Origin: Symsagittifera roscoffensis
Lineage: Eukaryota; Xenacoelomorpha; Acoela; Convolutidae
Direction of reading: 5' to 3'
DNA length: 64,000 nucleotides
Assembly (NCBI RefSeq): GCF_963678635.1
Contig: NC_087069.1
Location: 18,760,660 to 18,824,659 of the forward strand
Of the stretch, positions 22,556 through 35,059 are shown piece by piece. A model generated the notes under the pieces. The model had not been told where the DNA came from, did no database searches, and saw only the letters and a program-made list of their open reading frames with translations. Each line of letters opens with the position of its first letter. The stretch's first letter is position 1. Made by a program: the position numbers and the translations under genes.

Positions 22556-24600
22556 TCAATGTTCCATCTCTTCCTCCTGTGACACTGACTCCGTACTTTC
22601 AGTTTCTGTGTCTTGCAACACATCGTTAGCTATTCTGACGCTGTTGAAAGTCCTCCAACACTTCTGCTCTTCTACCCTCTGTTTGCAACAAGGTAGGGGA
22701 TCCACGTTAGATTCTCTGTTTCGGCAGAAGCTGTTTTGGAGACACAACGTCACGTTTCTCTCCAAATCTTCCTTCAACATCTCTTCCTTCTCCTTTCCAC
22801 TACGTTCACTCGTCCTGGAAATTCTCTTCACAGCGGTGGTCACTGCATTCCGATGAGTCACGAAAGCTCGCTTGAAAGCTCCTGCTCCAATGTCCAGTTG
22901 ATATCCACTGTACACTGTGCCGTGCTTCGACATATGCTTTTTGGCATATTCGTACAACCATGCAGTCATGTTAGCTCTGAACCATGGCATTAATCGTCTT
23001 CTTGCCCGTATTATTTTCACTTCCATCGGAATGTTTAGAATCTTGCACATTGTCTCAAAAAGATCTAAATCTTTTAGAAAATCCAATTTCTGCAACTGTT
23101 CTCTCGTCGGTGCCTCCTGTCTATTGTTTTCTCTCACATGAGCCTCCAGCCATTGTATCGCCACCATAACTCCTACTATCACTATCGTTATGGGCCGTGA
23201 TGAGTCTGGTAAACCCATGGAGAGCAGCTCTCCAGAGTCCCAGATCAACACCAGATTACTACGCTCGGGATACCACCAGGTCTGCAGCAAGCAGTGGCAG
23301 GGAAACTCGTCATGTGTCAAGATGATGCTCCTCCGTTTTCCCGAAGCTTCCAGTAATGGTTCCACTTCCATCATCGCTCGGTGGACTTCATCATTCTCGT
23401 CTACTGTATTGTAATCCGTAACGGTTGATCCTCTCTGTTTCTGTCTTTCAAAGTCACTGAAGTTCCTACTCACGTATCCCATGAACTTCCTTCCCAGTAT
23501 CAATTCCAACTCCTCCTTTGTTCTCTCTGGAACTGCTGAGAACATCTTACATAGCAACTCGTAAGATTTTTTGGACATTAAAGATGCAACAATTTCTTTA
23601 ATGTTCAAAGCTCAACTAAATGTTTCAGTTTTCAATTACAACTTGGTTGCTTAGTTTCTCACTTGAGTTTTTTCGCACACATGAAACAATTCTGAGTTTT
23701 AACTTTTTCTCTTTCGTCACTCCTTTTTTTCTCTTCTTTTCGTCGTTTAGAAGTTCTAAAATTTTTAAATTTTTCTAATTTTCTTTCTTTTTGCCTCTTG
23801 TTCTTTCGACCGTTTGTCAATGTTCCATCTCTTCCTCCTGTGACACTGACTCTGCACTTTCAGTTTCTGTGTCTTGCAACACATCGTTAGCTATTCTGAC
23901 GCTGTTGGAAGTCCTCCAACACTTCTGCTCTTCTACCCTCTGTTTGCAACAAGGTAGGGGATCCACGTTAGATTCTCTGTTTCGGCAGAAGCTGTTTTGG
24001 AGACACAACGTCACAATTCTCTCCAAATCTAACTTCAACATCTCTTCCTTCTCCTTTCCACTACGTTCACTCGTCCTGGAAATTCTCTTCACAGCGGTGG
24101 TCACTGCATTCCGATGAGTCACGAAAGCTCGCTTGAAAGCTCCTGCTCCAATGTCCAGTTGATATCCACTGTACACTCTGCCGTGCTTCGACATATGCTT
24201 TTTGGCATATTCGTACAACGATGCAGTCATGTTAGCTCTGAACCATGGCATTAATCGTCTTCTTGCCCGTATCTTTTTCACTTCCATCGGAATGTTTAGG
24301 ATCTTGCACATTGTCTCAAAAAGATCTAAATCTTTTAGACAATCCAATTTCTGCAACTGTTCTCTCGTCGGTGCCTCCTGTCTATTGTTTTCTCTCACAT
24401 GAGCCTCCAGCCATCGTATCGCCATCATAACTCCTACTATCACTATCGTTATGGGCCGTGATGAGTCTGGTAAATCCATGGAGAGCAGCTCTCCAGAGTC
24501 CCAGATCAACACCAGATTACTACGCTCGGGATACCACCAGGTCTGCAGCAAGCAGTGGCAGGGAAACTCGTCATGTGTCAACATGATGCTCCTCCAATTA
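22329..24600 (-). repeat. Tandem duplication at the 3' end of element B's accessory block
   Basis: Unit 1 spans about 22,329-23,583 and unit 2 starts at about 23,584. Both begin ATGCAACAAATTCTTTAATG or close to it and contain the 3' noncoding start plus the last part of the accessory coding region (the LLQTWWYPERSNLVLIWDSG segment occurs in each). Element A has one copy. Units are nearly identical, so the event is recent and specific to B. Confidence 0.9.
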
Positions 24601-26455
24601 CGTGACCTTACAGTCCACAGACTTCCGCCAGACAGCTACCAGGTTTAACCCAATCTTCTGGTTCCCAGCCAGGCAACTCGACTTTGTCTTCCCCGTTGCT
24701 CCTAGAGGCTGTTATCATCCAATTATATATGATGTTCAGGTCACGCAGGTTACAATCTGCGTTCAGCTCCCTCTGCACGTCTTGTGTCGCCCGTAATATC
24801 GAGTCAGCATTGGGACTAGGACACCATGATGGTTTCATCAGTTCCCACGCTACCATCACGCTCGTTCTCAGTAGTTCATCTGAGAATCCCAACCCAAACT
24901 CCACTCTTTTGTCAGATTTTGGTACGGAAGGTGCAGTCACCTCTTCTTCCAAGACCAGTCCCAATTTGGTCTGTGGATTATTAGCGCTCTTAATCGTTAC
25001 AATTCTCGACGTCCAGAATCTTAGCAACATTGCCTGCTCGTAGTCGAAGAAGCAATCGCGTTTGTCTTCAATCAGGAAAGGGTTGTATGCTATCCCTATG
25101 ATTCCGGTCACGTAGCTGTACGACTTCTTCTTGATCGGTCCACAGTACTCACTGGATTTCGGTAGTGCCCCCATAGATTATTTAGTGTTTCTCAGCTCCT
25201 TGTTTGAAAATCTCCTGATTTTGTCTATCTTTCTCGTGGGCTCTAACTCCTCAGGTTCTTTCATATTCACTCATCGGCTTGCTTTGATGCATATCCAGCA
25301 GTGCCAGCAAGAGTAAGGCTTTTGCTCGTTCATCGCCCTCCCTCAACATCTTGACACAGGTGTTCAATGCTGGTACTGAAATTTGCTCTATCAGGAATCG
25401 AATGAAACCGAGAGCGTCTCTCCGCTTCGCGCACGGTACTGCTGCACCCTCGTGGGTTATCAGATCCCTCAGGTTCGTCATAAGAAAAACTTTTTCTTCT
25501 TTTGACCTTTTCCTTTCTTCTGAGTCATATTCCCCGCGAGTTAATCCCATCATGCACCAGGCGAACCTCAGTTGTAATTCGGTTCTTACGTAGGGTACTG
25601 CCATGAGAGCGTGTATTCTCGGCGCAGTCCTCATTTCTTCTTCGAAGTACTTCAACACCACTGCTTTCCATGGAAGGCTCACTAACTGCTCGATCGTTTC
25701 CGCCTGCATCTCAGATGACGCTACATTTCCTTCTGCTTGAGGGTGGTGCCTCGTAACATTGTCTCCAAATAACCTTCCATGGCCCTTTCGTCTTCCAGAG
25801 CCATCACATACCCTCTAGCCAAGTTTCGGTATTCTAACATCTCCATGTATCCACCGGCGGGTTCATCTATTGACACAGTCTCCGACACTGTCAGTCGGTT
25901 ATATTCCACTGGTACTAGTTGTCCTGTGACACTTCCCTTTCCGTGGTTCATGGGAGATGGTTTAAAGTCTTTCATCGAGCTTTCTACACATTGGCTAAGT
26001 ATTTCCATTTCTAAGGTTGCTCCAGTCAGAGTGCGGTCACTCCTTCTGGATTTGTAACCTGTTAACTTTATCCCTGCCATGAGAATGGGTGGCACCATCG
26101 CTACATCGGTTAACATTCTGTTCGTGCCAGGTAATTGATAATCACCTTGTCCCAAATCCATGGCCTCTTCGACTCGTTTTCGTTTCGCTGAATTGACAGC
26201 TTTCATTGATATCTCTGAATCCACCTTCGTCTTTCCTACTATCCTCGGCATCACCTTGCTGCCTAATTTCATCTTCATCTCATTGATCTTATCAATCACC
26301 AATATTGATCGCATCGTTCCCCTCCTGGTTCTTGACAGATACACCACCTCTCCTTTTTCATCCTGCGGTGTCATCTTGATGGGAGAATTCGCCTCACTTT
26401 CATCAGTGGCTGAGTCAATCAACAACTCACTCAATCTCCCTCCACACTCATCAAG
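22556..26455 (-). mobile_element. Element B accessory block: unassigned region 2
   Basis: Counterpart of 15,841-19,096 in A, with the distal part present twice. Conserved stretches include ELLCKMFSAVPERTKEELEL, LLQTWWYPERSNLVLIWDSG, PITIVIVGVMVAIQWLEAHV, KSYSYVTGIIGIAYNPFLIE, VKMLREGDERAKALLLLALL and DYQLPGTNRMLTDVAMVPPI. No recognised family, signal peptide or convincing membrane anchor. Its preservation in two copies supports a real coding region rather than chance open frames. Confidence 0.5.
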
Positions 26456-28700
26456 TTTGTCAAGGACTTCCCGCATCAATGGTCGGTTGAGACCTGTTTT
26501 CAAAATGGACTGGGTCCCATAGCTCTGAACCACTGTCCAGACTTCTTCCATGAACGCCACTGTCCAATCTGCATCCCGTCCTACTTTCATGGTCTCGATG
26601 ATGTACTTCCCACTCTTCTTCGGGCAACGTTCCCAAGAAAGGTACTCTGGCTGAGCCCTCTATTCTTCTTCTCCTAGGTGATTCCATGAGGATTCTTTGT
26701 TCGTTATTTCTCGAATTGCCAGGAGAGCTGCTCTCCGGCAAATTCCGTTTCATTTCTGTAAAGGCTGACGGAGGTTCCAGTGTCAAAATGCCTTCATCTG
26801 CTGTCTCAGTCGCCTCCAACGTATCCGCGTTGTTCTTCTCAAGATCACTGAAGATATTGTAATCCAGGCTGGATATTCCTCCTGTCGATGCCCTGTCATC
26901 TTCCCCACCAGCTTGACTTGCATCTTGTTGCATGCGTTCTTCCGCTTGACGGCTTCCTCCCTGTCCGTCATCTCCTTCTGACATATCCTTCTTTGAGCTC
27001 GAGGGTCCTTGCTTCTCATTGTCGGTTCCTTCCGGAAATTTCGGTATGATCAGTGTGCCTGCTGATCCATCTTCCTCCTCTCCATGGACCATTTTGATTT
27101 CCTCGCAGCCGAAGGGTGCTAGGAAGGTTCTCGCCTGCAGCGTTCCTCCTACTTTCAATTCCGGTTTCACACTAGTCAGGATCAAGGAGGCCTCAGACAG
27201 TTCGGTACTGCCTCTCATCTTCTTGGCGCTAAGCCTAATCGCGCCCATTCCTCGTCAAATCTTCCAGGCTTGGGAGTCGCGGCGTTGCTTATTCGCCTTC
27301 TCGTCGCTTGATCCGTATAGGCAAATCGTGTGCACTGTAACACGGCGGCATTTCTCCCCACAAAGTATGGATCCATCGTTCCCACGAAATCCCTATTCTC
27401 CTTTCATTGGTTTCAAATGCTCTCAACCTAGGAGTTTGTACCACGGAGACTGCTCCGAGCAACATCCTTCTTATCAGAGGGAATTCGGGGATTTCTTCCG
27501 GCAGCTTCTCGTAATCACCCCAATCTTTCGTCTCTTCTCTCACGTTGTGATATACTGCAGTGAGACGAGGCACTCTGGTTATCTCGCCATTCGTTTTATC
27601 ATAGGGTCTCAGATTCCAAAGCTTCGGAAACACCTCGATGTGTCCTCTTTCTACTTCTCCCATGCGATCACGGAAGTAATCGTCAAAATTGATGACTGTC
27701 ATTTCTGGCTCTGATATCTTCGCAAACAACAGATCTTCGCTCATGAGCTCCCGCAACACGTGCTGCTCACACCAGTTCAGCGCACTACCGTCCACTGCCG
27801 ATATGAGGTTCAGGTGCAGCACCGACCTCCTGTACGCCTCCACCTTGACATCAGGGAACGCAAATGTGACTGCTGGTCCATAGATCACTGTCACAAACTC
27901 CGTGGCTCCTCTGATCAACGCTAAGGGATCGGTCCTCATGGTCAAAAACAGATCAGTTAGTAGGGGCATGCCCCCAACCTGTCGTCTCTCATCTTCTTCT
28001 CTCTCGATAGTCTCATCTTCTCCCGTTCCAAAGCGATTTTGTTGTAAGAGATATTGGATAAGAATGTGTCTCAGGTCTCTTATAATATTCCACGAGTCCG
28101 TGGCTTTCTTCATTTTCAATTTTCTCACCTTCTCTTTCATCTGCTCTGGACAACGTGTCAGCTTCAATAATCCTCCCAAGTTTCCGTGAGTAATCGCAAT
28201 CAACGTTAGAAGTCCATCTAACCGCAGGTTCTGAACTCCTTCGGTGAGCAGTACCGCCGGTTTTTTCACGAAACTCTCTGCTCCAAACGTCACAAACAAG
28301 GCTAGTAGCTCCACAATCGATACTTCCACTACAATTTGGAGAAATTCCTTTATCAAGTAATGAGAAACTTTCGGGTAAACTTTCGCCAAGAAGGACGCGG
28401 TCCATCCGGCTCCCAACCCTTCCAGCATGCTATCTGTCCGTTCAAAGCCTTCTTCCCCCTTCACTTCCTGGGTTTAGAAGGTTTTCAAGGTAATCTGGCA
28501 CATTCTATTCACAAACTCAGCCGTCTTTTCTTCAGCATTTTCCGCTAGGTTCACCTCCTTCAACAAGTAGGCATGGATTTTCTTAATCATTATGGGGCCT
28601 TGCTCAAAAGCATCTGCACCCAATGCTGCTACTCAAGGACTTAGATGTAACCTCCGGTTGGCCTCCGGTTTGGTCCTCAAAACCATCGCCTCCAAATGAG
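26456..28700 (-). mobile_element. Element B accessory block: unassigned region 1
   Basis: Counterpart of 13,684-15,840 in A. Includes ALIRGATEFVTVIYGPAVTF, LHLNLISAVDGSALNWCEQH, VLRELMSEDLLFAKISEPEM and LLALFVTFGAESFVKKPAVL, and a Gly/Ser/Glu-rich linker. It holds a short stretch near 27,950-28,140 (DLFLTMRTDP and RFGTGEDETIEREEDERRQV) that I do not find in A. Function unknown. Confidence 0.5.
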
Positions 28701-29640
28701 CTCTAGTCTCCTGTTACTTCCTGTTACTGCTAATGACCTGTTACTTCCATTGCTCGGAACCATAAGTCGTTTGACATCGCTGTGACCACTCGGTGGTCGT
28801 CGCCTATTCCCGGTTTAAGTTTGAGCTGTCGACTAAAATTGGAAAGTTCCAACCCCAGCACCTCATCCAACACTAACATGTGCAGCGCATGGTCTTTGAA
28901 TCCTCTCATCGCGTTCGAGATATCTGACCACACCGCAGGTAGTTCAGCCCTGAGTCTCAGGTTCTCCATCTCTATCATGCGACTTGGGGCTGCTATGATC
29001 ACCTCATATTTCCCTTCTGAAAGCAAGGTCACGATCGCATACACGAATTTCAATCCATCCGGGAGACATGCATACCCCGGAGATAGCGCGAATCACTGGC
29101 CACACTGCATTTTCTGCCATTGCAGGATCTCTGAGTCTGCTCAGAAAACCTCTACTGTGCAAGTGGTCATTGATGCCAGCAAACACGATCGTGACTGGGT
29201 TCATGTCCGTCTGTCTTTGTACCCCTGTTGCCAGAGATACGGCTTGCAGTAGGTCCAGGTCGACCGCTGCCAACATTATGACATCCGGCCAAAACAGAGA
29301 CTTAGAAGTGTACACGAACTCTGAATTCGCTACTATCATAATTTTGGTCTTCCTCATTTCTGCTTTGTCGTACGCGGCAAAGATGGTCTCATCTTTCTTT
29401 ATCGCTTTCAATCCGCCGTACCTTTGGACGTCACCATCTTGACTCACTTGTTTCCGGTATATTCTATCTTTCACATGACCTGGGGGTGAGCTCGACTGCC
29501 TGAACATCTTCACGTGTTGTCCGACCGGCGCCCTTGTTACCAGAAATTTTCCAGGTCTCTCTTCTCGATTACCTTCATCATGATTCAACCTCACGTCCTG
29601 CAATGGTCTTGCGTTCACTGGTCCCATTGTGTGATTAGAG
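28701..29640 (-). mobile_element. Element B accessory block: second domain with N-D motif
   Basis: Counterpart of the second globular domain of A (VTIVFAGINDHLHSRGFLSR, VIMLAAVDLDLLQAVSLATG, LHMLVLDEVLGLELSNFSRQ). The strand plus GxND pattern again suggests, without proving, a diverged SGNH-like fold. Confidence 0.45.
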
Positions 29641-30985
29641 GGAGTCCCTCTAGGTCGGCAAATCTCAAGGCCGTCGTGGAGCTGAAATTTATGCCAGCGG
29701 CTATTAACCAGTCTACGCCTGTTATCGAGTAAAGTCTACTGACGGATAGCCTCGCTCCATTCAGCATCCTCCTGGCGTCCTCGATGAAGCTCACCCTCTG
29801 GAGATCAAGCTTCATTAGTTCGTCCTTGTACACATGCCAGGGAGATGGTATGGGTCTTGACCACATCAATGAGCCTCTATCTGGGCGTCTCTCTTCTCGA
29901 CTGGTACTTGTCGTCTCCGATCTCGTGTCTGATCTGGACGTGCCAGTTGCCTCTTCCATTGGGTTGACTGGCCCTATTCTTCTCCTAGGATGAATGGTCC
30001 TCCTCACCGGCGCTTCTCCCAATCGATCCTGAACGTCCGTCCTTTGACCTGGTTCGCTGGAACTCTGTTGTCTGTAGTTCGTGACGGCCGGGACCGTCCC
30101 CAAGCGTGTTTCCAGGCTAGGAGGCACAAAGGTGGTAATCACCGTGTCATTCGATGTTCCTTCCTCCTTCAGCACTCCTGTGTCAAAGAGTTCTGCTTCT
30201 AACTCGTCCAATCTTTCTTGGAAGACTCGATTCAACCAAGCCTGTCCTTCTATACTATCGAAGTGGATGCCGTCCGTGGTCAGTCTGGCCTGATCCATAG
30301 CTCTCAACTCATGTTCGATGTCCATGAGGATCATTCTTCCGGCATTCCGACTTGCGAGATTCCTCAAGATGTTATTCCACCTGATGACTCCTTCTTTGTG
30401 TCTTCTCCCTGCTGCTGTCAAGCTCCTTGTGTTCATTGGCACAGTGCAAACGGTCAGTACCGCGCAATTGAATTCCTGCCAGAGAGTAGTAAACAAGCAC
30501 ACCATCATTGATTCCCATAGTGCTTCCTGCTCATCCGAACCTCTAGAGATGTCATTCGTTCCAACCAGGATCATCACATTGGGGATCCTCCCTGGATTCA
30601 TTAGTTCCACCATCCGATATAACTGGGCTATCGTCGCGCCTCCGAAGGCCATCACCGTGGTGACCCAAGAGGTCTTCAAATTCGAGAGTACTCTGACTAA
30701 GCTGTCTCCCAGTATCAGATGTGATGTCCCCAGTGGCGTTTGTTGCAGGTTTACTGCCGGGTTCCAAGTCGCTCGATTGAAGCAAGCTCTCGGATCTGTC
30801 TCCGGAACTCCGGTGAAGTTATATCTCAATTGATTATTCTTTTGTACGTCTATTACACGTGACACTTTCTTCGCTGGCATCTTCTGTATTCTTCTCTCTG
30901 GGGCTTTAGAGCTCCCCATTAGTGGCGTCGCGTCAATTATTCCCTGTCTGATCACGGTCTGTGCCCGTGTCGTCGATCGTTCCAT
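29641..30985 (-). mobile_element. Element B accessory block: SGNH/GDSL hydrolase domain
   Basis: The clearest copy of the hydrolase. Blocks in order are LILGDSLVRVLSNLKTSW (Ser of GDS), TTVMAFGGATIAQLYRMVEL (Gly), NVMILVGTNDISRGSDEQEA (Asn), TVCTVPMN, IEHELRAMDQARL and TTDGIHFDSIEGQAWLNRVF (Asp and His of DxxH). Domain length about 190 residues, as usual for SGNH hydrolases. A Ser/Thr/Arg-rich linker (RSDTRSETTSTSREERRPDR) joins it to the second domain. An esterase or deacetylase activity is inferred from the family, and the substrate is unknown. Confidence 0.88.
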
Positions 30986-31919
30986 AGGGTGCAGTCACCC
31001 CGGAACCTGGCGCATTCTTGTTGGCGACCAGTCGTCCAGCTGTCTCTATCAGCTTCCTCTCCGTTTGTTCCACGACGGAGTCACCCAAGGTGTCACTAGG
31101 GTCCGGGATTGTCACTCGATTTGTTGCTGTCGGGAGCCGTGTCTCCGTTGTCTGACTCATTTCTCGAGGCGTCAAGAGCTCCATCGGGGACTGCCCACGA
31201 GGAATACTCCTTGCAGGTATCACCTTCTCCACGGCCGTTGTCAACGCCATCCATTCCGATCGCTCCTTGTAGTGCTGCCTCAAGCGCTCAATTTCGTCAC
31301 CCTGCTTTTTGTTGCAGTCTTCGAACAATCTCTTCCACATGTCTCTGTCGTCCTCCGCAATGAGCATGGTCTTAGACACCTCGTCTAGCTCCCTTTTTGT
31401 CCTTTCCAGTTCGTCCTTTATCCCATCCAGTTCTTGCACGGTTTGGTTCGTCTGAACCTTTTGTTCTACTTTCGCCCTCTTTGGTGGCACAGCTGCTCTC
31501 AGTGGTGAACCAGACGAGGCAGCCTCGCTGTTCATCTCCTGATGCATTCTCGTCAGCCCAGGTTTGGGCTTGGAGGGCATAGGCATTTCACCTGGTTGGT
31601 AAGTCCTAGAACCTCCCAATCCAGGCTCATTCGCCAAGTCACTCCCTGAGAGAGCCCCGTTTTTCGACCTCATCACTCTCATGTTCGGGCGGTTTAGTAC
31701 TCCCCTCTCTCCATATGCTGCCATCAATAGGACTTCCGTGGGGCGGTCCCCACGGTTGTCATGCCCCAAGATGTTTATCAGGGCGGTCAGCAACATGACT
31801 ACCTCTGGGTCCTCCAGAGCGAAGTCTCGATCCATTAGCCGACGATAGATCGCATTTGTCATCGGTCCTACATATGCCTCTGCCAGGTCCATCAATTCGT
31901 CCAAGTTGAAATTCTCCAT
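30933..31919 (-). mobile_element. Element B accessory block: N-terminal part with coiled coil
   Basis: Starts MENFNLDELMDLAEAYVGPM, as in A. Basic run PPKRAKVEQK, then coiled coil ELERTKRELDEVSKTM and ERLRQHYKERSEWM. The ATG at 31,919 is preceded by a conserved splice-acceptor-like site (31,994-32,005). No known family. Confidence 0.6.
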
Positions 31920-32314
31920 ACTGTTCTTCAGATTCGACTTGATTTGATTTCAAAGTTTTGACTCAAATGAGCAACTAAATGATCAATCAGGATCTAGAAA
32001 AGAAGTCACGAATATCACACTTAGCAGTTTCACCTTAATTTCTTGTTAAAATTTACTTAAAAACAGTCAGATAAAAAGATTTTTATCCTAAAATTTATTA
32101 AAATCAATCAGTCTCTAAAATTTTGCAATTCGACCTAAGATTGTACAGTCCAAACTTTGGATCTATTCCTAAGATCGTCATTCAGTTGTTCATGGTCACT
32201 AACACCTTCTTACCCATGAGCTTAATAACATAACACATAACATAACATACATATCACACATATCACACATTACATACAACTTAGTCTTTAGCCTAATACT
32301 CTCACGCCCGTCAC
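31920..32314 (-). mobile_element. Element B junction between pol and accessory block
   Basis: Mirror of 10,056-10,451. Carries the acceptor-like CTTCTTTTCTAG (minus strand) and the ATATCACACATATCACAC simple repeat. No gene. Confidence 0.5.
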
Positions 32315-33740
32315 TCAGCCTATACTTAAGTAATAGTTCTTATGTAAATATACTTGTATATTAGTATCAGAGAATATCACGTGTACCAGCGCGTACAGTT
32401 CTCGAGGGTGCAGTCGTCCTCTGTTCGGGTCGTACACTGGAAGCGAAAGCTCCTTTATGTCCATTTCCACGAGGAAGTCCCTCAACCTCGTCCAGGATAA
32501 GACTAGGTTCTCTGGGTCCACGTGCTGCTTCTGCGTCGCCCTCGTTACCAAGAAGCATAGGTATTTTCCCGGTATCTGTGACGCCGCCGGAGGTAAGGCC
32601 GCTACGCCCCCTATCCCTGGTCTTTGCTTCCATAGGAACTCTATGTTTTTATATTCTCTCTTAAAATCTGCCGCTAACGCTGTCATAAAACTCATGTCTG
32701 CTGTGATTGCTATCGCACATGTTCTATTTGTGAGTATAAAATCACTGTCTGGTAGCATTATGTTACTTGAATATTCAATTGGTAAGTTAAAATATGACTC
32801 AACTACCCTCCCTATGTCAGGTTTCTTAGGTTCTTCGCCTGTTTCTGCTTCTAAGTCTCCTGTCTCTCTTGCTATTCTTAATTTTTTTATTATTAAGTTT
32901 TCAGTGTGGATAAGTCCTACCCCCACTCCCCGGACAAAAATATCCATCGACGTCCCCGTCGATCGCATACCGGGTATCAAATCGAGATTGGAAGCCGGAA
33001 TGAGTAATCGCCCTTTCTGGGCAGCCCAGGAAAGATCATCTCGTTCGGTCTTCATGTATTTTATGCTTTCACGATCTACTTCTTGAATCGTGACACTGGT
33101 CTCCTCTGGGTCCGACGTCATTTCGTTCAGCCATTCTAAGACACGCAGATTCGTCAAGTCTTGTTCATATGACTGCTGTTGCTCGTCGTCGAATTCTACC
33201 TCGGGTTTCGACCGGTCGTCGACCCACTCATCGTCGTGATCATCGACTATGTCAATGTCTTGTGACACAGTTATTTCTTCTAGACCCACTACTTCTTCCA
33301 CTATCTTCCTCAGATCTATCCTATCCACTACAAATTCGTCACCGTAAGGGTTATATTTCTTTCTGGGTCTTGTCCCGTCACTCTGACGAGTCTGCATCGT
33401 GAACGGAAGATCCGGTTCCAAGTTCTTGGGAACCTCCATCTGTTCGGGATCCTGCCAATCCTACTCTGCATAGGGTAAGGTTTCATCGTCCGCGTCGATC
33501 ACCTCGTTTGGATCCAAGGTCTAGCGGTGTATTCGTTCCTTCCTCCACGACTTTGTTTCCATCGTTCTTCTCCCTCGTGCCCTTCTCGTTGACCTCACAA
33601 GCAGGATCTATCATTAGATAATCCCCTTCTTCCATGTCTGCAGGTATACACCAGTCTTCTGTCGATGGATTGTGTGGCTTAATGTTTTCCTAATGAGCGG
33701 CTCGGCCAGTACTCAGTCTATAAAAGCGTCCCTACTGATG
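32315..33740 (-). mobile_element. Element B Pol tail with macro-like domain
   Basis: Second copy of the acidic Pol tail ending in the macro-like domain: IEYSSNIMLPDSDFILTNRT, ADMSFMTALAADFKREYKNI, KYLCFLVTRATQKQHVDPEN, LVLSWTRLRDFLVEMDIKEL, IFSDTNIQVYLHKNYYL. The differences from A (for example ATEKQ/ATQKQ, LPEYD/LPVYD) are mostly conservative. It stands between the integrase GPF module and the accessory block. Confidence 0.72.
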
Positions 33741-34871
33741 CACTTCCGTAATCATGAAGGGTCCCCTCCACTTTTTAGGAGCTTTTTCGTTCCTTTCGTA
33801 TAACGTTCTGAAATACCCATACGTAATCTCCCACCGAGTAAGCTTTTGCACCAGCTGCTTTCTTGTCGAATTTTTCCTCTGCCTTGCCTGTGTTTTAGCA
33901 TCATGTGTGGACTAACTCCAATGGTGGAGTGTTGCGTGCTATTATAGGCTCCCATCACCTGTGGAAGGTATCTGTCCCAATCGGTCATGTACCTGGAACA
34001 ATATACTCTCAGCATCGACACTAATGTCCTATTCTGTCTTTCCACTAAGCCATTCCTCTGGGGTTGGTATGTCGTGGAGTGAGCCTGAGCAACCTGTGAG
34101 CCTCTCATAAGCTCTTTCGTAAGCTCTCCTACGAAAGCTGTTCCATTATCTGATTGAAACGTCATCGGGACCATGTCTCGCTATCCACGTATTGATCAGG
34201 TGGTCGCATGTCTCTTCCGCCGAGGCAGTTATGCAGGGCACGGCCTCTGCATACTTCGTGAAATGATCTATCATGACCAACACCTGGTTATAATCACTGT
34301 CTGTCATGCATATCTTTTGGTGATCTGTCTGCACCACCTCGTTGAAGTCAGACGACTCGATCGATTGTAAAGGAAATCGCAACTTCCTTGGATCCTTGAC
34401 CTGTTGGCATGACAGACATGCTGTTACCCACTTCTCGCATGCCTTTTTCATTCCAGTCGACTCGAAGCGCTTCAGGATCCTCTGATATATTTTGTCGATC
34501 CCCTGATGGCCCATCTGATCATGCGACCTGAATAATAGTTCTGTCTGATAGAGTTGCGGCAACACTATCGCGTTATACTTGTATAGGACTCTGTCTTCTT
34601 CTCTTCTTTTGCAAGCCACAATCCCGTCCTGGTTCAAATATAACCTACCTTCCTTCTGCATGAAGTACTGTCTCAGGATACGATAACTATCTTCCTCGAG
34701 GTCCCCTTTATCCGAAGAACCATTCTCGATCCACCTTTTCAGGTTGCTTGTCATGCGATCATTTCTCTGCGCCCTTAGAAGATCCGAGAGTCTGTATCTC
34801 GCCTTCAAGTACTTCTTCATGATCCTCGTCTGACTATTCAGCTGATTGGGCTGGTGTGTGTCTTCTTCCAT
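33741..34871 (-). mobile_element. Element B integrase region
   Basis: Zinc domain SHDQMGHQGIDKIYQRILKR with CEKWVTACLSCQQV, and core VMIDHFTKYAEAVPCITASA, SDNGTAFVGELTKE and RNGLVERQNRTLVSMLRVYC. Ty3/gypsy integrase, broken in this copy. Order relative to RT as in A. Confidence 0.92.
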
Positions 34872-35059
34872 CTTAACGCACCAAATCTTGCTTGAATGGC
34901 TGAAGATCAGTCCTGACTACCTCTTTTTGTGGCAACAGAATTATCGAACGTTTCGATACCGCTATTGTCTCCAAATCATCCGCTGCGTTGTCAAAGACTC
35001 TTTCGCTTGGTATGAGGTAGCGATCACTGTCAGGATCCTGGTAGACCTCTCTGTCCAGA

